A stretch of 64,000 nucleotides of DNA from Piezodorus guildinii (taxonomy: Eukaryota; Arthropoda; Insecta; Hemiptera; Pentatomidae): the NCBI GenBank assembly GCA_023052935.1, contig CM041294.1:9906414-9970413 (forward strand), written 5' to 3'. Below the pieces are notes generated by a model. The model saw only the letters and a program-made list of their open reading frames with translations, was not told the origin of the DNA and ran no database searches. Within the stretch, counting starts at the first letter, position 1, and each line of letters begins with the position of its first letter. Shown in pieces: positions 44,801-58,300 of this stretch. A program made the position numbers and the translations under genes.

Positions 44801-47800
44801 GTAAGTAAGTCTGTCTCCCACCTCTGGAGGCAGAACTTCTGTTACTTCTCGCCTCCAAGCGCCCTGGCTTCGCACGTTGAGTCTTCTTCTCTGTAATTCG
44901 AGATGTACGGAGCATCCTCTGTAGTTCGCTGGGTGAGCGCCACCGCACAACGCACAGACTGGGGGCTCTTCTCGTGGCTTCTGGCATCTATCACTGGGAT
45001 GGTCTTGACCGCACTTCACACATCTTGGTATATGGCGGCAAAAGGCTCTGGTATGTTCGTATTGTTGGCACCTCATGCATTGTACAATCTCCCTTCTTTT
45101 ATGAGGTTCCTCAATTTTAACCTTTGTGTAGGCTATATTCGTAATTTTGAATACTTCGGCACAGTTCGCAGCAGGTTCGATGTCGACAAAAAAGAGTGGC
45201 AGAGGTTCTTTAGTTCTGGGGTGTAAAACATTTGTTATGCGACGGACGTTGAATCCTTGTCTCTCTATGTTATATTTAATCATCTCGTGGGGTGTGGTGT
45301 GATGAAGATTCCTAATTACGAATCGATAGGGTTTATCTTCTCTTGGTTGGTAAGTGTGGAAACTATAGCCTTTGTTCTCTAGATATCGCACACTGGCTCT
45401 ATAGGCATCACTATTTTGTGTTTTTAAGGTAATAATATTTTTATTCGAAATAAATTCGAAATTGTTTTCTCCTATTAAACTAATGATGTCTCGGCAAAAG
45501 AGCTGGAAATTTTGTACGCCTTTAATTTTTATTGGAGGTGGCTTGTGAACAACTGGCGTTACATTCTCTTCGTCTTCTATTTCAGCGGATAGAGGTTCAA
45601 ACATATTACTTACAGGTATGGCAGGGATACTCTTTAAAGTGGTCGACGTAGTACTATTAGTAATATGAGAATTAGTTGTTTGTTGAGGAGTAGAACTAGA
45701 AATAGTTATACCAGAACTATTATTTATGATATTAATTGGAGTTGTTTCATTGTTTTCTGAAGCACGTTGGTTATTGAAATTAACATGTGTTTTTATTTGG
45801 TTAGTTTTCAGTGATGAGGTTTTTATCTGGGAATCTTTGGAATTCATACTTTTCTTTTCAATAGGGCTATCTAGTTTTGAAACATTAGAGTTACTTCTTA
45901 ACTTTCTCTTCAAAAGGGTAGAAACTACAGCTTCAGTAGATCCGTTACTTGTACCGGGCAATGCACGGTCGTTCATGACAAAAGTGTCCTTTTTCACTTA
46001 AAAAACAAAAAACACACTCACCTGACTGTTTCAGGACACCACATTGTACAAATTCAGCAAATAACCAGTCAAAGAACAGAAAAACTTAAAGACAAAATTT
46101 GTTGGCAACTTCACAATACGCAATATAAATAGGCAGGGAAAAATAGATTACGAAATTGCTAACAGGATTGCTAAAGCAAATCAAATCTATTACAGTATAT
46201 GCAATAGTATTGTTGGCCATCGAGATGTGGGGCTAGAGACGAAGCTCCACATTTACAAATCTATATACCTCCCCACTCTTACCTACGGGAGCGAGAGCTG
46301 GGTAATGCTGGACAAACAAATAAGCCGAATTACTGCAGCTGAAATGAGGTATTTACGTAGGGTCGCAGGAAAAACGAGGAGAGACCGCGTAAGAAATGAA
46401 GGAATTAGAGCGGAGCTGAAAATTCCTGCGCTGAAAACCATCCTCGAGAAGCGACAGCTAAAATGGTTCGGCCATGTTTGTCGAATGAATGAGGACCGCG
46501 AACCCAGAAAAGTGTTGGAAGCTCGACCCACTGGAAAAAGGCCGCGCGGAAGGCCTAGGATTTTGTATGACGGATATATCCAGAAGATCGGAGGGAAAAG
46601 ATTGCAGGAACTTAAACAACTCTGCAGAAATCGTGAAGCTTGGCAACGTTGGATCGAGGCCCCTCCACGCTAGTAAAGGCACATAGGAGGAAGATAAAGA
46701 AGAAGAAATTTTTGATACTCACATTTTAATAGAATATTGGTATTTGATCCAAAAAATAGTTAGAATTCGCATTCCACGAACTTGCTAAATATGAGAGAAA
46801 AAAACCGAAAAGTAGTTTTTTTAAATTTTTTTATGTAAAATAAAAGCTCAAAAGTTATTTTTTTTTATCAGTAACTGCAGTTAAATATTGTTCAAACGTA
46901 GTTAATAATATAGAAACATTTTCTAAATTCACACAATAAATAAATAGAACTTGATAACAAACTTCATAATTACAAACTTTCTTATTATAGTGCCATAAAT
47001 AGATAAATTGTCCTTTGAATAAACTATTTCTTTATGAAGAATAGATAATCAATGTAATTAAACAACAAAGAAAGATATTTCTCAGAGGGAGAATAAGAGA
47101 ATATACATAACTTAGTAATTAACAATAAAATACGTTAGTTATCACTATTGTTGTATCAGGAAGGTTATAGTGACCGTTACAAACTTATCACGCGTTATAT
47201 TCTTGCTAAAAGTACTATATCCCTTTTAATTCTTTCCAAAAAGTACTATATATACGTTTAATTCCAAAAAGTACTATATCCATATTATATTGTTTAAATG
47301 TCATCGAAAAAGTACAATCATTTGAAAAAAATTAGTTGGTAACCTGCTTACAAATTAACTTTAGATTTTTAATAAAAAAATAATCACGTAAATTGGTCCA
47401 ATAATAAACAAATGAGAGATTTTTGCGTTTCCTGTAAACTTGTCTAAAGTGGATATAAGGGATACTATAAAGGGATTTTATACAGGAAATAACTGTAGAA
47501 ACTCGACAGGTTTAGCAAAATAACACAAATAGCATGCTATAGCAAACGTAGTGAGTATAGTACCTTTTGGAAATCAACGCCTCAATTGTCGAAACCCCTT
47601 CAGGAATCTCGGAAATGCCTCCAAAAAAGAATGGATATGACCAATTTTAAATATTACTTCGTTTTATCTTGCCCTCTTGCAAAGTACCAATTTTCATATT
47701 CGATACTCGGCAATGTTAGGGACGATATATCGATACCCGAAATTGGGCGATTTTCAAGAAAATATAGTGCCTTTTTTTTTGTTTCATTTATTTAAAGAAA

Positions 47801-50800
47801 TTTACAACTATTAAATCAATACAACAAATAAATAGGCTTGATATATGATTAGAACACATGGTAGTCCTGTGAAGAAACTACTCATTGGTAGCACTCCAAT
47901 GTCTAATTTATGTTAGGAGGTCTCTAGGCCATCTTCTTTTAAGGCGCCTCGGTGGGTTGTCAGGAATAGATATGGAGGAGAGGTCACGGATATTGTGGGT
48001 TTGAGTGGGCAGGGAGTTTGGAATGAAACGAGGTATATCTGTAACGGGCCAAGTCTTCAACAAATGGGATATTTAGGTCTTTATGGATGATTTTATTAGT
48101 AACAAAGTAAGATTGAGAATTTTACGAAGGATTTTGGACTGCAAGGATTGGATGCGAGAGGAATTCGAGGGTTTGGTAGACCCCCATAGCTCAATTCCGT
48201 AGGTCCAAATAGGCCTGATAATTGTTATATAAATGAGTTTTTTGTAGTAACTAGGAATTTTTGAGCGTTTGTCAAGTAAGTGTTGTAGTAATCTGTATCT
48301 ACGTGCAGTTTCCTGTCGTTTCAGTCTAGTATGAGGATTCCATATTAGGCGTTTTTCAAGGTGGAGTCCTAAGTACCGGATCTGTTCAACAGGAGTAAGT
48401 AGGATATTGTTAAAGGATACGGTGGGGCAGGAAGTCATAGGTTTATAGGTGTAGAGTGAAGGTGATTTGATGGGATTTGTTAGGATTTATTTTAATTTTC
48501 CAGTTTTGACACCATTCTTCAATGGCTGATATAGTGCATTAAATTATTAGATTAATGAAAATAGCAGAAAAAAATGTAAGGAGCTTTACATCGTTTAGTG
48601 GTAGTTTTGGATAGAGGCTGAAGTATTGGGTTGTGTCACATGAAATGTCCGTTTTCAAAGTAAAGGATTATTATTAAAAATACGATATGAAAACAAGATA
48701 ATTTTATTCGAAATATTTACCTTCTTTTTCTACACATTTTTCCCAACGTGACACCAACTTTCTTATCCCCGAACTGAAAAACTCAGAGCTTTGAAGTGAA
48801 ACAAAATCTGAAAACGCACTTTTCACTTGATCATCATTTTCAAAAAGTTTTCCTTTGAGGAAGTTGTCTAAATTCCTGAACAGGTGGTAATCTGGTCGGG
48901 AGAATATGGTGGGTGCGGAAGAACTTCGTAGCCCAGTTCTTTCAATTTTTGCACGGTTCTTTTTAAACATGGGGTCTTGCTGCCTCTCAGTGAGATGATA
49001 CCTCATGTATCGAGCTTTCTTACTTTTCCAATACACTTTAAATGTCTGGAAACGGTAGATGCACTTGCATTTAGTTGTGCTGAGAGTCCTTTAACTGTTT
49101 GGTAGGAGTTTCCTTCTACTGTATTTTTTTAGGACATCGTTGTCTATTATGGACGGAGGTCTTCCTCGAGGCAAGTTTTCCAAGTCGTTACCCCCAGCTG
49201 AAAACTTAGCAAACCAACGGCGAGGGATCCGTTCATTAACACTCCCTTCTCCAAACGCCTTGCAAATATTTCTTAGTTAATGAATCACACACAGTGAAGA
49301 TATTAAAATATTGCTTTTATTATGAGAACATAATACATATTCTGACTACAATACACTGTGCTGAGGAGTTTGGGTGACTACAAGTGTACATTCCGAGGTC
49401 TCCTTCTATGAGTGTGACACAAGTAAATGCTACAACTAGAGTAATGAGTTTTGAGGATACAAGGGTATATATAGCAAGGAATTATAGAGGGGATAAGGAG
49501 GCGGCATGAGCGGTCAAACCAAGTGCTTTCAGGTGCAGGAGGTCGGTACGGTGTCCTAAGTACAGGTATGTGTCCTTTTTAGGTAGCTGGTTTAGGGTCA
49601 TCGGTGGTAGTCCCAGTAGTTATAGACAAAGTAAGTCATTAATAACCACTGTATATTATTTACTAGTCAAGTCTCATTCTATAACTCTCGAAAATCGCGT
49701 GTTTCCATGTTCATATTTGGAGGTATACTAAAAAGTGGGTAATTGATTGGGAAGCTAATGTTTATAATACAAAAGTAGAGGATTAGTAACTGTTTACTTT
49801 AAATATGTTAACATTCGGAAGAAAACAAGACCTGCAAAATCCTTGTGAAACAACCCAATAGAAATGTTATAAATATTTGTGATTTTAGTACTCCTTTCTA
49901 GTAACTTTAAAATCTGATCTTTTCCAAATATATAAAACCCATGAAAAGGGCTAATTTTCAAAATATAAAGCGTGATTTATTTCTATTTAACAAGATCACT
50001 GGTTAAATAAAAATAAATTAGTGATGCATAAATATAATTTGGAAATGAAATTAACATTTCTCATGAAATTAAGAGCCGTACAAAGTTATTCATTTGCATT
50101 CAGTACAAATATTTACTCTGAGGAGGCCAACACAGATCGCACACGCGAAATCCAGCCTCTTCTCTACTTTCCGACGCAAATTGGATTATCGAGCTTTGCG
50201 GGTTCGTTGAAGGCGTTCAGTTGTTTATTCACTTAATCTTAAACAAACATTTATTAATACATAAATAGCTGTATCCCGCGGCTTTGCTCGCAATTATTTA
50301 TTTGTTTGCAGTTACTTTCGGTTAGTAAAGAATGAAACTTCAAAATTCTTAAAAAATAAGAAAAGAGAGTATCTTAAAGGCAAAATAATAGAAATAGAAA
50401 AACACAGAAGCGAAAATAACGTAAGAGAGATGTACAAAGGTATAAACAAATCGCGTAAAAGTTTTGAACCGCTATTGAATGCGGTTAAAGATGCAAATAA
50501 CAATATAATTGCGGATCCTTTTGAGATATTAAATAAATTTAAACAACACTTTGACGGCATATTAAATACGGAAAATAATAATCAATCTCCTCTCTGATGA
50601 TCAAGTGAAAAGTGCGTTTTCAGATTAAGTTTCACTTCAAAGCTCAGAGTTTTTCAGTTCGGGGATAAAAAAGTTGGTGTCACGTTGAGAAAAATGTGTA
50701 GAAAAAGAAGGTAAATACTTGGAATAAAATTATCTTGTTTTCATATCGTATTTTTAATAAAAATCCTTTACCTTGAAAACGGACATTTCATGTGACACAA

Positions 50801-53800
50801 CCCAATGTATTGTATTTCCTATAGCTATTGAATGTTATAATCCAGTTCTGGATGTAAATATGATTTATTCTTAGCTTCAATGTGAACTTTATCCCCTGAC
50901 CTTGTTGAACTTTCTCAGAGCTAGCGATCGCAACTAAATATTCTTGTATCTGTCAAAATAACTAATTTAGTGAATGTTAGTATTAATAACAATAACAAGT
51001 TAATATTGTGTAAATTTCTGTTGAAGGATTCAGCTCAATGTCGTAGCGACACTACTTGGAGCCGGCATAGGGGCGGCTTTGAATGGCATCATCTTAACGC
51101 CGATGGGCTACGAGTGGTTCTTCACCATGATTATTGCTCTCAACTTGATCGCGCTGATATTTGCTATAATACTTGTCAAAGATGCTGAGCGCGATATGAC
51201 GATAAAAAAGAAATGCATATTCGCTGAAAAGTTACAATATATCTTTCAGTCCAGACCGAACAATTCAGTGATCTGGATAATGCTTGTTTGTGTCTCCTTG
51301 GCGGGGACTTTTAATTCAGGTAATTATATCAGTTCAGATTATAAATACTGTAGAGTAATTCACATAAAGATATACAAATTTATTGGGTTGTGTCACATGC
51401 AATGTCCGTTTTCAAGGTAAAGGATTTTTATTAAAAATACGATATGAAAACAAGATAATTTTATTCCAAGTATTTATCTTCTTTTTTCTACACGTTTTTC
51501 CCAACGTGACACCAACTTTTTTATCCCCGAACTAAAAACCTCTGAGCTTTGAAGTGAAACAAAATCTGAAAACGCACTTTTCACTTGATCATCATTTTCA
51601 AAAAGTTTTCTTTTGACGAAGTTGTATAAATTTCTGAACAGGCGGTAATCTTTTGGAGACAAGTCGAGAGAATATGGTGGGTGCGGAAGAACTTCGTAGC
51701 CCAGTTCTTTCAATTTTCGCACGGTATGTTTTGAAACATTGGATCTCTCTGCTGCTCAGTGAGATCATGAGGTACCCATGTATCGAGCTTTTTTACTTTC
51801 CTAATACTATTTAAATGTCTGGAAACGGTAGATGCACTTGCATTTAGTTGTGCTGAGAGTCCTTTAACTGTTTGGTAGGGATTTCCTTCTACTTTATGTT
51901 TGAGGACATCATTGTCTATTACGGACGGCGAATGGTCCGTTCATTAACACTCCCTTCCCAAAACGCCTTGCAAATATTTCTAGCGGCCTCAGCTGCTGAA
52001 TGGCTGAGTTTGAACTCGTACAAAAATATTACTCGAAAATCGCGTGTTTCCATGTTCATATTTGGAGGTATACTAATAAGTGGGTAATGGATTGGTAAGC
52101 TAATGTTTATAATACAAAGGTAGAGGATTAGTAACTGTTTACTTTAAATATGTAAACATTCGGAAGAAAACAACAAGAACCTGAAAAATCCTTTATGTAT
52201 TTCAGAAACTATAAAAACGGACATTTCATATGAAACAAACCAATACTCAGCTTAATTAAATGTCACTAGAAGTAAAAAAATCTTCGCCATAGTTCCATCA
52301 AAAGGTAATGTTTTAAATACTTACTGGTTTCGTTATGGAGTACTTTGTTCAGTTTTGTTACTGACACCTACTACAAGCTTCATTAATAATTAACGAGAAA
52401 ATGTTACTCAACTGTATGTTCTTTTCAGCCTTAATGTTTTCCAATACTTTAATTTTAAAAACCCTCAGACGCCGTAATACCCTTAACATTTATATCAATA
52501 TTGGATTACGAGCAAACGTTTCGATTGTCTCATTTAGTCACATCAATTTTTTATTTCTGTTTTAATTTAAAACTTTTACTTGTAGTACTAGCCATTGTAT
52601 CATCTAGATACATACGTCAAGAATTATTTAAAATCTCATTTGAAACTTTCCACGAAAAGTTCTCTATGGAAGACCGAATTCGTGTAAATGTGATTGTTTT
52701 GAATTTTTAAAACGCCTGTAAGTGACCAAAAAAGGAAACGGTAAATATTTACACAAGTATTGTTTTGTCTTCTCAAGGTTCTGCTCATAAATTAGGGGGT
52801 TGAATTTATGAAAATAATGGCTCAACTCATTTTTTAAAGGATAAACATTTTTTTTTCACTAACATTATCAAATATACAAGGATAATTTAATTTAATGTAA
52901 CCATCGAGAAAGGAGACCCAAAAATAAGTCTATACTTACTTTTAATCTAGTATCCCACGTGACATACATATACATAGTATCCCACGTGACATACATATAC
53001 ATAGTATCCCACGTGACATACATATACATAGTATCCCACGTGACATACATATACATAGTATCCACGTGACATACATATACATAGTATCCCACGTGACATA
53101 CATATACATAGTATCCCACGTGACATACATATACATAGTATCCACGTGACATACATATACATAGTATCCACGTGACATACATACGAGTACATACATAAAG
53201 CTTGCTATTTATCTGGGATTATAGGGCCCAGGTGTGCATTATTTTCAAATGAACTATACTTATAGATTTTAACATAACTAAATGTAGAATTAATCATGGG
53301 ATTGCAGTTTCATAAGATATTATGGGTATAGCCTTAACGCATATGTTCATTAAATGTTTTTTTACACGATTCGTTTCTTTTTTTTAGAAATATACAAAAT
53401 GATTTTATTATTTTAGCTGAAAACAGTCTTCTGCTATATTATCTCCAACAAGGATTTCAATTTTCAATTATTGAAACTGGCTTTTCGGATCGTACAAACT
53501 TTCCATCTGCGTTTTAGGTAAAACATTTGGCCAACTATATTTATCGCCTATAAATAATTGTAATTATTATTTATATCTATTTTCTATTTTAGGAGCAGTA
53601 ATTATGACTCCAGTATTTATGAAAATCCTTAAATGGTCAGATTTTAAAATTGGTATAATATGCTCCTTCTCCTCTATTATCTCAGCACTGTGTATGGTTC
53701 TAGTAAAAACTAAAGTCCAATTATATTTACGTAAGTACTTTCATCCAAAAATATTATGTCAAGCATAAATCGTACTTTAATATTATTGTTTATTTATTTT

Positions 53801-55306
53801 TTTATATTTTTAGTTGCATTTCTGGATTTCATAAAAATGATACCAATGTCATTGCCTAAATCTATTATCAGTAAATGTGTACCAAGCGACGAATTAGGTA
53901 AGTTAACAAATAAAATGAGAAATATTTGTATCATTAACTTAATTCAATTATAAAATGATAATTAGGAAATTGGATCTCTGCAATCTGTGTGATAAATATA
54001 TAATTACAAATTATTATAGTGGTTGACTGTGTGTATATATGGGAGAAGTTAGTTGAGGGTGCAATCAGATAAACAAACAATTAAGTATAAACTTAAATTA
54101 ATATTGCTGTAGTTTCGACCTAAATGATAGGCCTTCTTCAGGGCTATAAAAACAAAAGATAACAACCAGCAGTAGAATATAATATATAAAGATGATAAGT
54201 AAAAGAAATTATAATGATAATTAAAAACAAAGAGTTGGGGGACCGTGGCTGAGTGGCTAGCGCGCTAATCTCTCATGCTAAAGTTGTGAGTTCGAATTCC
54301 AGTCCCAGCGGGCTTTCATGAGGATGTAATTGAATGGGGATTCACTCACAGCCTCTCCCCGGGTATGTGAGACACTTCAGCCTACTGGTGGCCACTCACA
54401 AAATTAGTCGTAGGGAGTGATGACCCTACACTACAAATTGCATCGAGAAACGCGAGTGTAATCTCCCAGGAGATTATACCGCGAGGCCCAGAGGCTGCAA
54501 GGCCTGTCGCGCCACGGAAAAAACACAACAAAACAAAGTGAAACAGTAGTTATGACAATTGAAAAATATTGACCTTCGCCCTTCTGTTTCTAATTATTAT
54601 TATATTTGTCGATTGTCATAACTACTGTTTCACTTTGTCTTTAATTATCAGTATAATTTCTTTTACTTATCATCTTTATATTTTGTAATCAACTACTGGT
54701 TGTTATCTTTTGGTTTTTATAGCCCTGAAGAAGGCCTATCATTTAGGCCGAAACTTTGGCACCATTAAATTAATTTTATTCTTAATTGTGTGTTTATTCG
54801 TTCTGCAACCTCAACTAACATCCCCCATAAATTATTATAATCTAATGGAGAAGATTGCGGATACGAAAATATTGATGTCAGAATCACAAGGTAAACCGAT
54901 GACACATGTGTGCATCAGTTAGCAATGATCAGTTGATTGCATATCAAAGCCTTCCTTGAGAGAGTTTTTTTCAATAAAATTTAAAAAAACCTACCAACCA
55001 AAATCTTCAGTCCTCATCTTGAAATATGGTTTCAAAACTGAAGGACTAAAATAATTCCAGCATGACAAAACTCTACATTACAATCCTTTAATAAAATTGA
55101 AACGAAGACAAATTTCTCGCCGTTTCAAAAACTAGTTTTACTATACAAAAACCCTAAATACCCATTTAATTAAAAAATCCTTATTAGTGAGTGTCAAAAT
55201 TATTCGGAATTTAATAAAATCTCTATAATTTACTCGTTTCTTAATTATTTTATTTATTTAAGCATCGTTAGACACATTTTAATGTCAGCAGGGCGGTATG
55301 AAATAG

Positions 55307-55337
<31 letters not shown>

Positions 55338-58300
55338 CACAATAAAAGTAAACTGGGTTTTGTTTTGTATACAAATTTACGAATTTTTTTTTTTCTCATT
55401 TGATCAAAAACCAAATATTTATTATTCAAAAATATATTAATATTTTTGACGGTTACTTTTCTTTGCTTCTTTATTTTATTATTTTCTCCACAGGGAACGG
55501 ATATTGGATAGACTGTTCTCCGGGTCCTGAGTACCAATCCCGGCTGTGGCAGAATATTATTTATTCCATTAATTAAGTCAGGGGCCGACCCTAGGGTATG
55601 GATACCTTTCTGGGGCAGACCCAGCCTCTACAAAGTGGACACCCAAAATAATTGGAGAAAAAACCTGAGCGTGATGAAGGTCTGATCACCTCATTTCAGG
55701 CCGTTGGCCTATAAACAGTACAAATCTCTATATGTACTGAGCCCAAGACCCTTCATGGGTTGTAGTGGTACAGGTTTTTGTTTTTTTTATTGGGTTGTGT
55801 CACGTTAAATGACCGTTTTCAAGGTAAAGGATTTTTATTAAAAATGCGATATGAAAACAAGATAATTTTATTCAAAGTATTTACCTTCTTTTTCTACACA
55901 TTTTTCTCAACGTGACACCAACTTTTTTATCCCCAAACTGAAAAACTCTGAGCTTTGAGTGACTACAAACTGATAAGATCGGCTTTTATTCACCCAAATC
56001 ATTATTTAAAATTCATAATAGAAACTATGAACCAGTGGCGATGTGTCCGCGAGCTGTCATTAGACAATTATTTTTGTACTGAAATCTAGATTTTTTTTTT
56101 TTTACTGTGTTGATATAATTCTGTTTACCCTACAGAAGGAAATGTTTTGTATGGTTGAATGAGTTAATTGGAAGAAATTAAACATAAACTTACTACCTCA
56201 TAGAAAGAACTACAACTTTCAAAAGCGCTTTTCACAATATATGTGTTCTTTATATAAAATCGGAGGAGAGATTTATCTGATTGAATTAAGAGGTCCTCGG
56301 ACGAGAACGAGGTGTGTTCAACGTGGTATGGCCGTTGGCGGGGGTTATTCACCCTACTAAAACAACCAGGATTATTTGCACAGACTCCTTATCGGCCCTG
56401 CTGAGCTTGAAACACCCTTTCTCCACCGACTCTCTTATTCAAAATATTCTTTTATCATTGAAGTCCGCAATTCAGTTTTTTTCGTCAGGGTACCGAGCCA
56501 CTGCGGTATAGTTTGCAATGAACTCGCAGATCGTGCAGCCAAAGAAGCAATAACAGATGGCATTCCGTTTATTGGGGTGCTTGTTGGCGACTATGTTTCT
56601 GTCATCAAGCATCGGATTCGGTCGAAGTGGGGACAAATTTGGCACGACATTACAGAAAACAAGTTAAGGGAAATAAGGACATTTCCCATTGGCATTCGTC
56701 CCTACGACAAAAGCGAAGGGAAGAGTTTATCCTGGCGCGCCTGCGCATTGGACACACCCGACTAACTCACGGACATCTCATGGCATCGGAACCTCCAACT
56801 GACTGCCCAACATGCGGTTGCCCGATGACTGTTAAACACGTTTTGACAGAGTGTAAGGCTTATAATACTTAAAGAGCTCATATTGCAGTTGACACTTACT
56901 TACCAACCGTTTTACAAGACAACATACAGACAACTGCAAAACTTTTTGACTTCCTACGACAGACAGACTTGTACAATAAACTATAATATTTAATCCTTGA
57001 TTTAAGGCTAAAATGACCCGAGTGGTTTAAGCCTACGAAAAAATAAAAATAAAAAAGGTCCTCAAAAATTTTTCATATCAATAATAGATTATTGTAATTG
57101 TTATGATTAATACTTATACTATCTCCTATTACAAAGAATGCCGCCCTCTACATCTGAAGGGACTTTAGCCCAAGACACCTGTGCACATACCTGAACCCCT
57201 ACCAGTGATCCATATGATCTTCATTTGGTCTCTGCCGCCTTTCCTCCATCCCCTCATTGTGAATAAATATACAAAGTTTATATAAATGTGCAATTCGTTA
57301 ACTGTTGGAAACCGCTGCTCTAAATTCTTTGTATTCTCAAACTAAATGTGAACTGACAGTTCTTTGAATAATGAAAGGAAGACCAATCATAGAAAAATGA
57401 AAAATATTTTTTATTATTGCCCTCTCCTGGAAACCCCATATTGCCCAAATATCCCGTAGAACAATAAGTACCCTTAAATTTTTCCATCGCTCCCGCCATC
57501 TTCTTCCGCGATCCACCCCCAAGCTGCTTGTCTCCTCACTTATTTTCCCCCACTTTGACTACTGCTGCGGGGTATATGGTGGACTCTCGATTGCGCTCGA
57601 GGACAGGCTTAAGCGAATTATGAACATATTTTTAAGATTTGTCCTCGGCACACCGAAGAGGTCTCATGTGACCCATTTATACAGGGAGTTGAAGTGGCTC
57701 CTTCCCTCTATCCGCAGACAATATTTCCTAGGATCATACCTTTACCAAACCATCCACTCCCAGCTCCCTCCTTATATCCACAGTCTTCTGCAATTTAAAT
57801 CGTCAATCCACTCCCTCGAAAGAAGATCACGCCATTCTGACCTTTATATTCCTATCCATAGAACAAAAACTTTTGATCACTCCTTTCTTGTCCGCTCTAC
57901 TACTCTCTGGAATTCCTTACCTACTCATATCCGCCATGCTTCATCCCTACCATCATTCAAGTCTCAGTTGTTCCAGTACCTACTATCATCCCAAACAGAC
58001 GCTGAACTACAAGCCTGATATTTCAAATCAAATTTCAATTCATACAGAAAATGTATTATTTATTGTTTATATTAAACTCAGTTAATGAATATGTTATTAT
58101 GAACCAGTTTCAATGTTTTATTTTATTCAACGCTTTAATCTATAATATGTTGTGTATATTACTCTTTTATTTTATTTACTCTTTTATATACTTTAATCCA
58201 CTTTTTTTTTTTTTCTCTCTGATACCATCGTAAATAAAAATTAATTATAATCCTTTGGTCTTTTGGCTAGACACATCGTATATCGTAATTGTACATATCA

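Larger units (their letters stand above)
41466..46119 (-). mobile_element. Full-length Jockey-type LINE nested in the RTE-type LINE
   Basis: Both sides carry GCAATATAAATA (41454-41465 and 46120-46131), a 12-base target-site duplication cut from the host LINE's ORF. The 3' end (low coordinates) has an A-rich tail seen as 'tttattatttttttt' on the plus strand. The 5' end has about 140 bases before ORF1. Two long ORFs are open and overlap by 14 bases. Length is 4654 bases. All visible features are those of a recent, complete insertion. Confidence 0.93.
38794..46705 (+). mobile_element. RTE-type LINE, apparently full length, split by a nested LINE
   Basis: Flanked by AAATTTTTGAT at 38783-38793 and 46706-46716. 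Without the nested insertion (41466-46119 plus one 12-base duplication) the element is about 3.25 kb with one ORF and a GAA-rich 3' tail, the usual plan of the RTE clade. The 5' end (ggccgcaggggtagctgaag) precedes the ORF by about 200 bases. A truncated relative is at 29053-30564 and a degenerate one at 35010-35440. It lies in intron 2 of the SLC46-type gene, same strand. Confidence 0.9.

Noticed and set aside
52892..53196. Three overlapping minus-strand frames
   Set aside because: All come from the 27-bp minisatellite.
54710..54922. Missing SLC46 exon between exons 6 and 7
   Set aside because: The frame is the right arm of FB-2, and exon 6 joins exon 7 in phase with a continuous family match.
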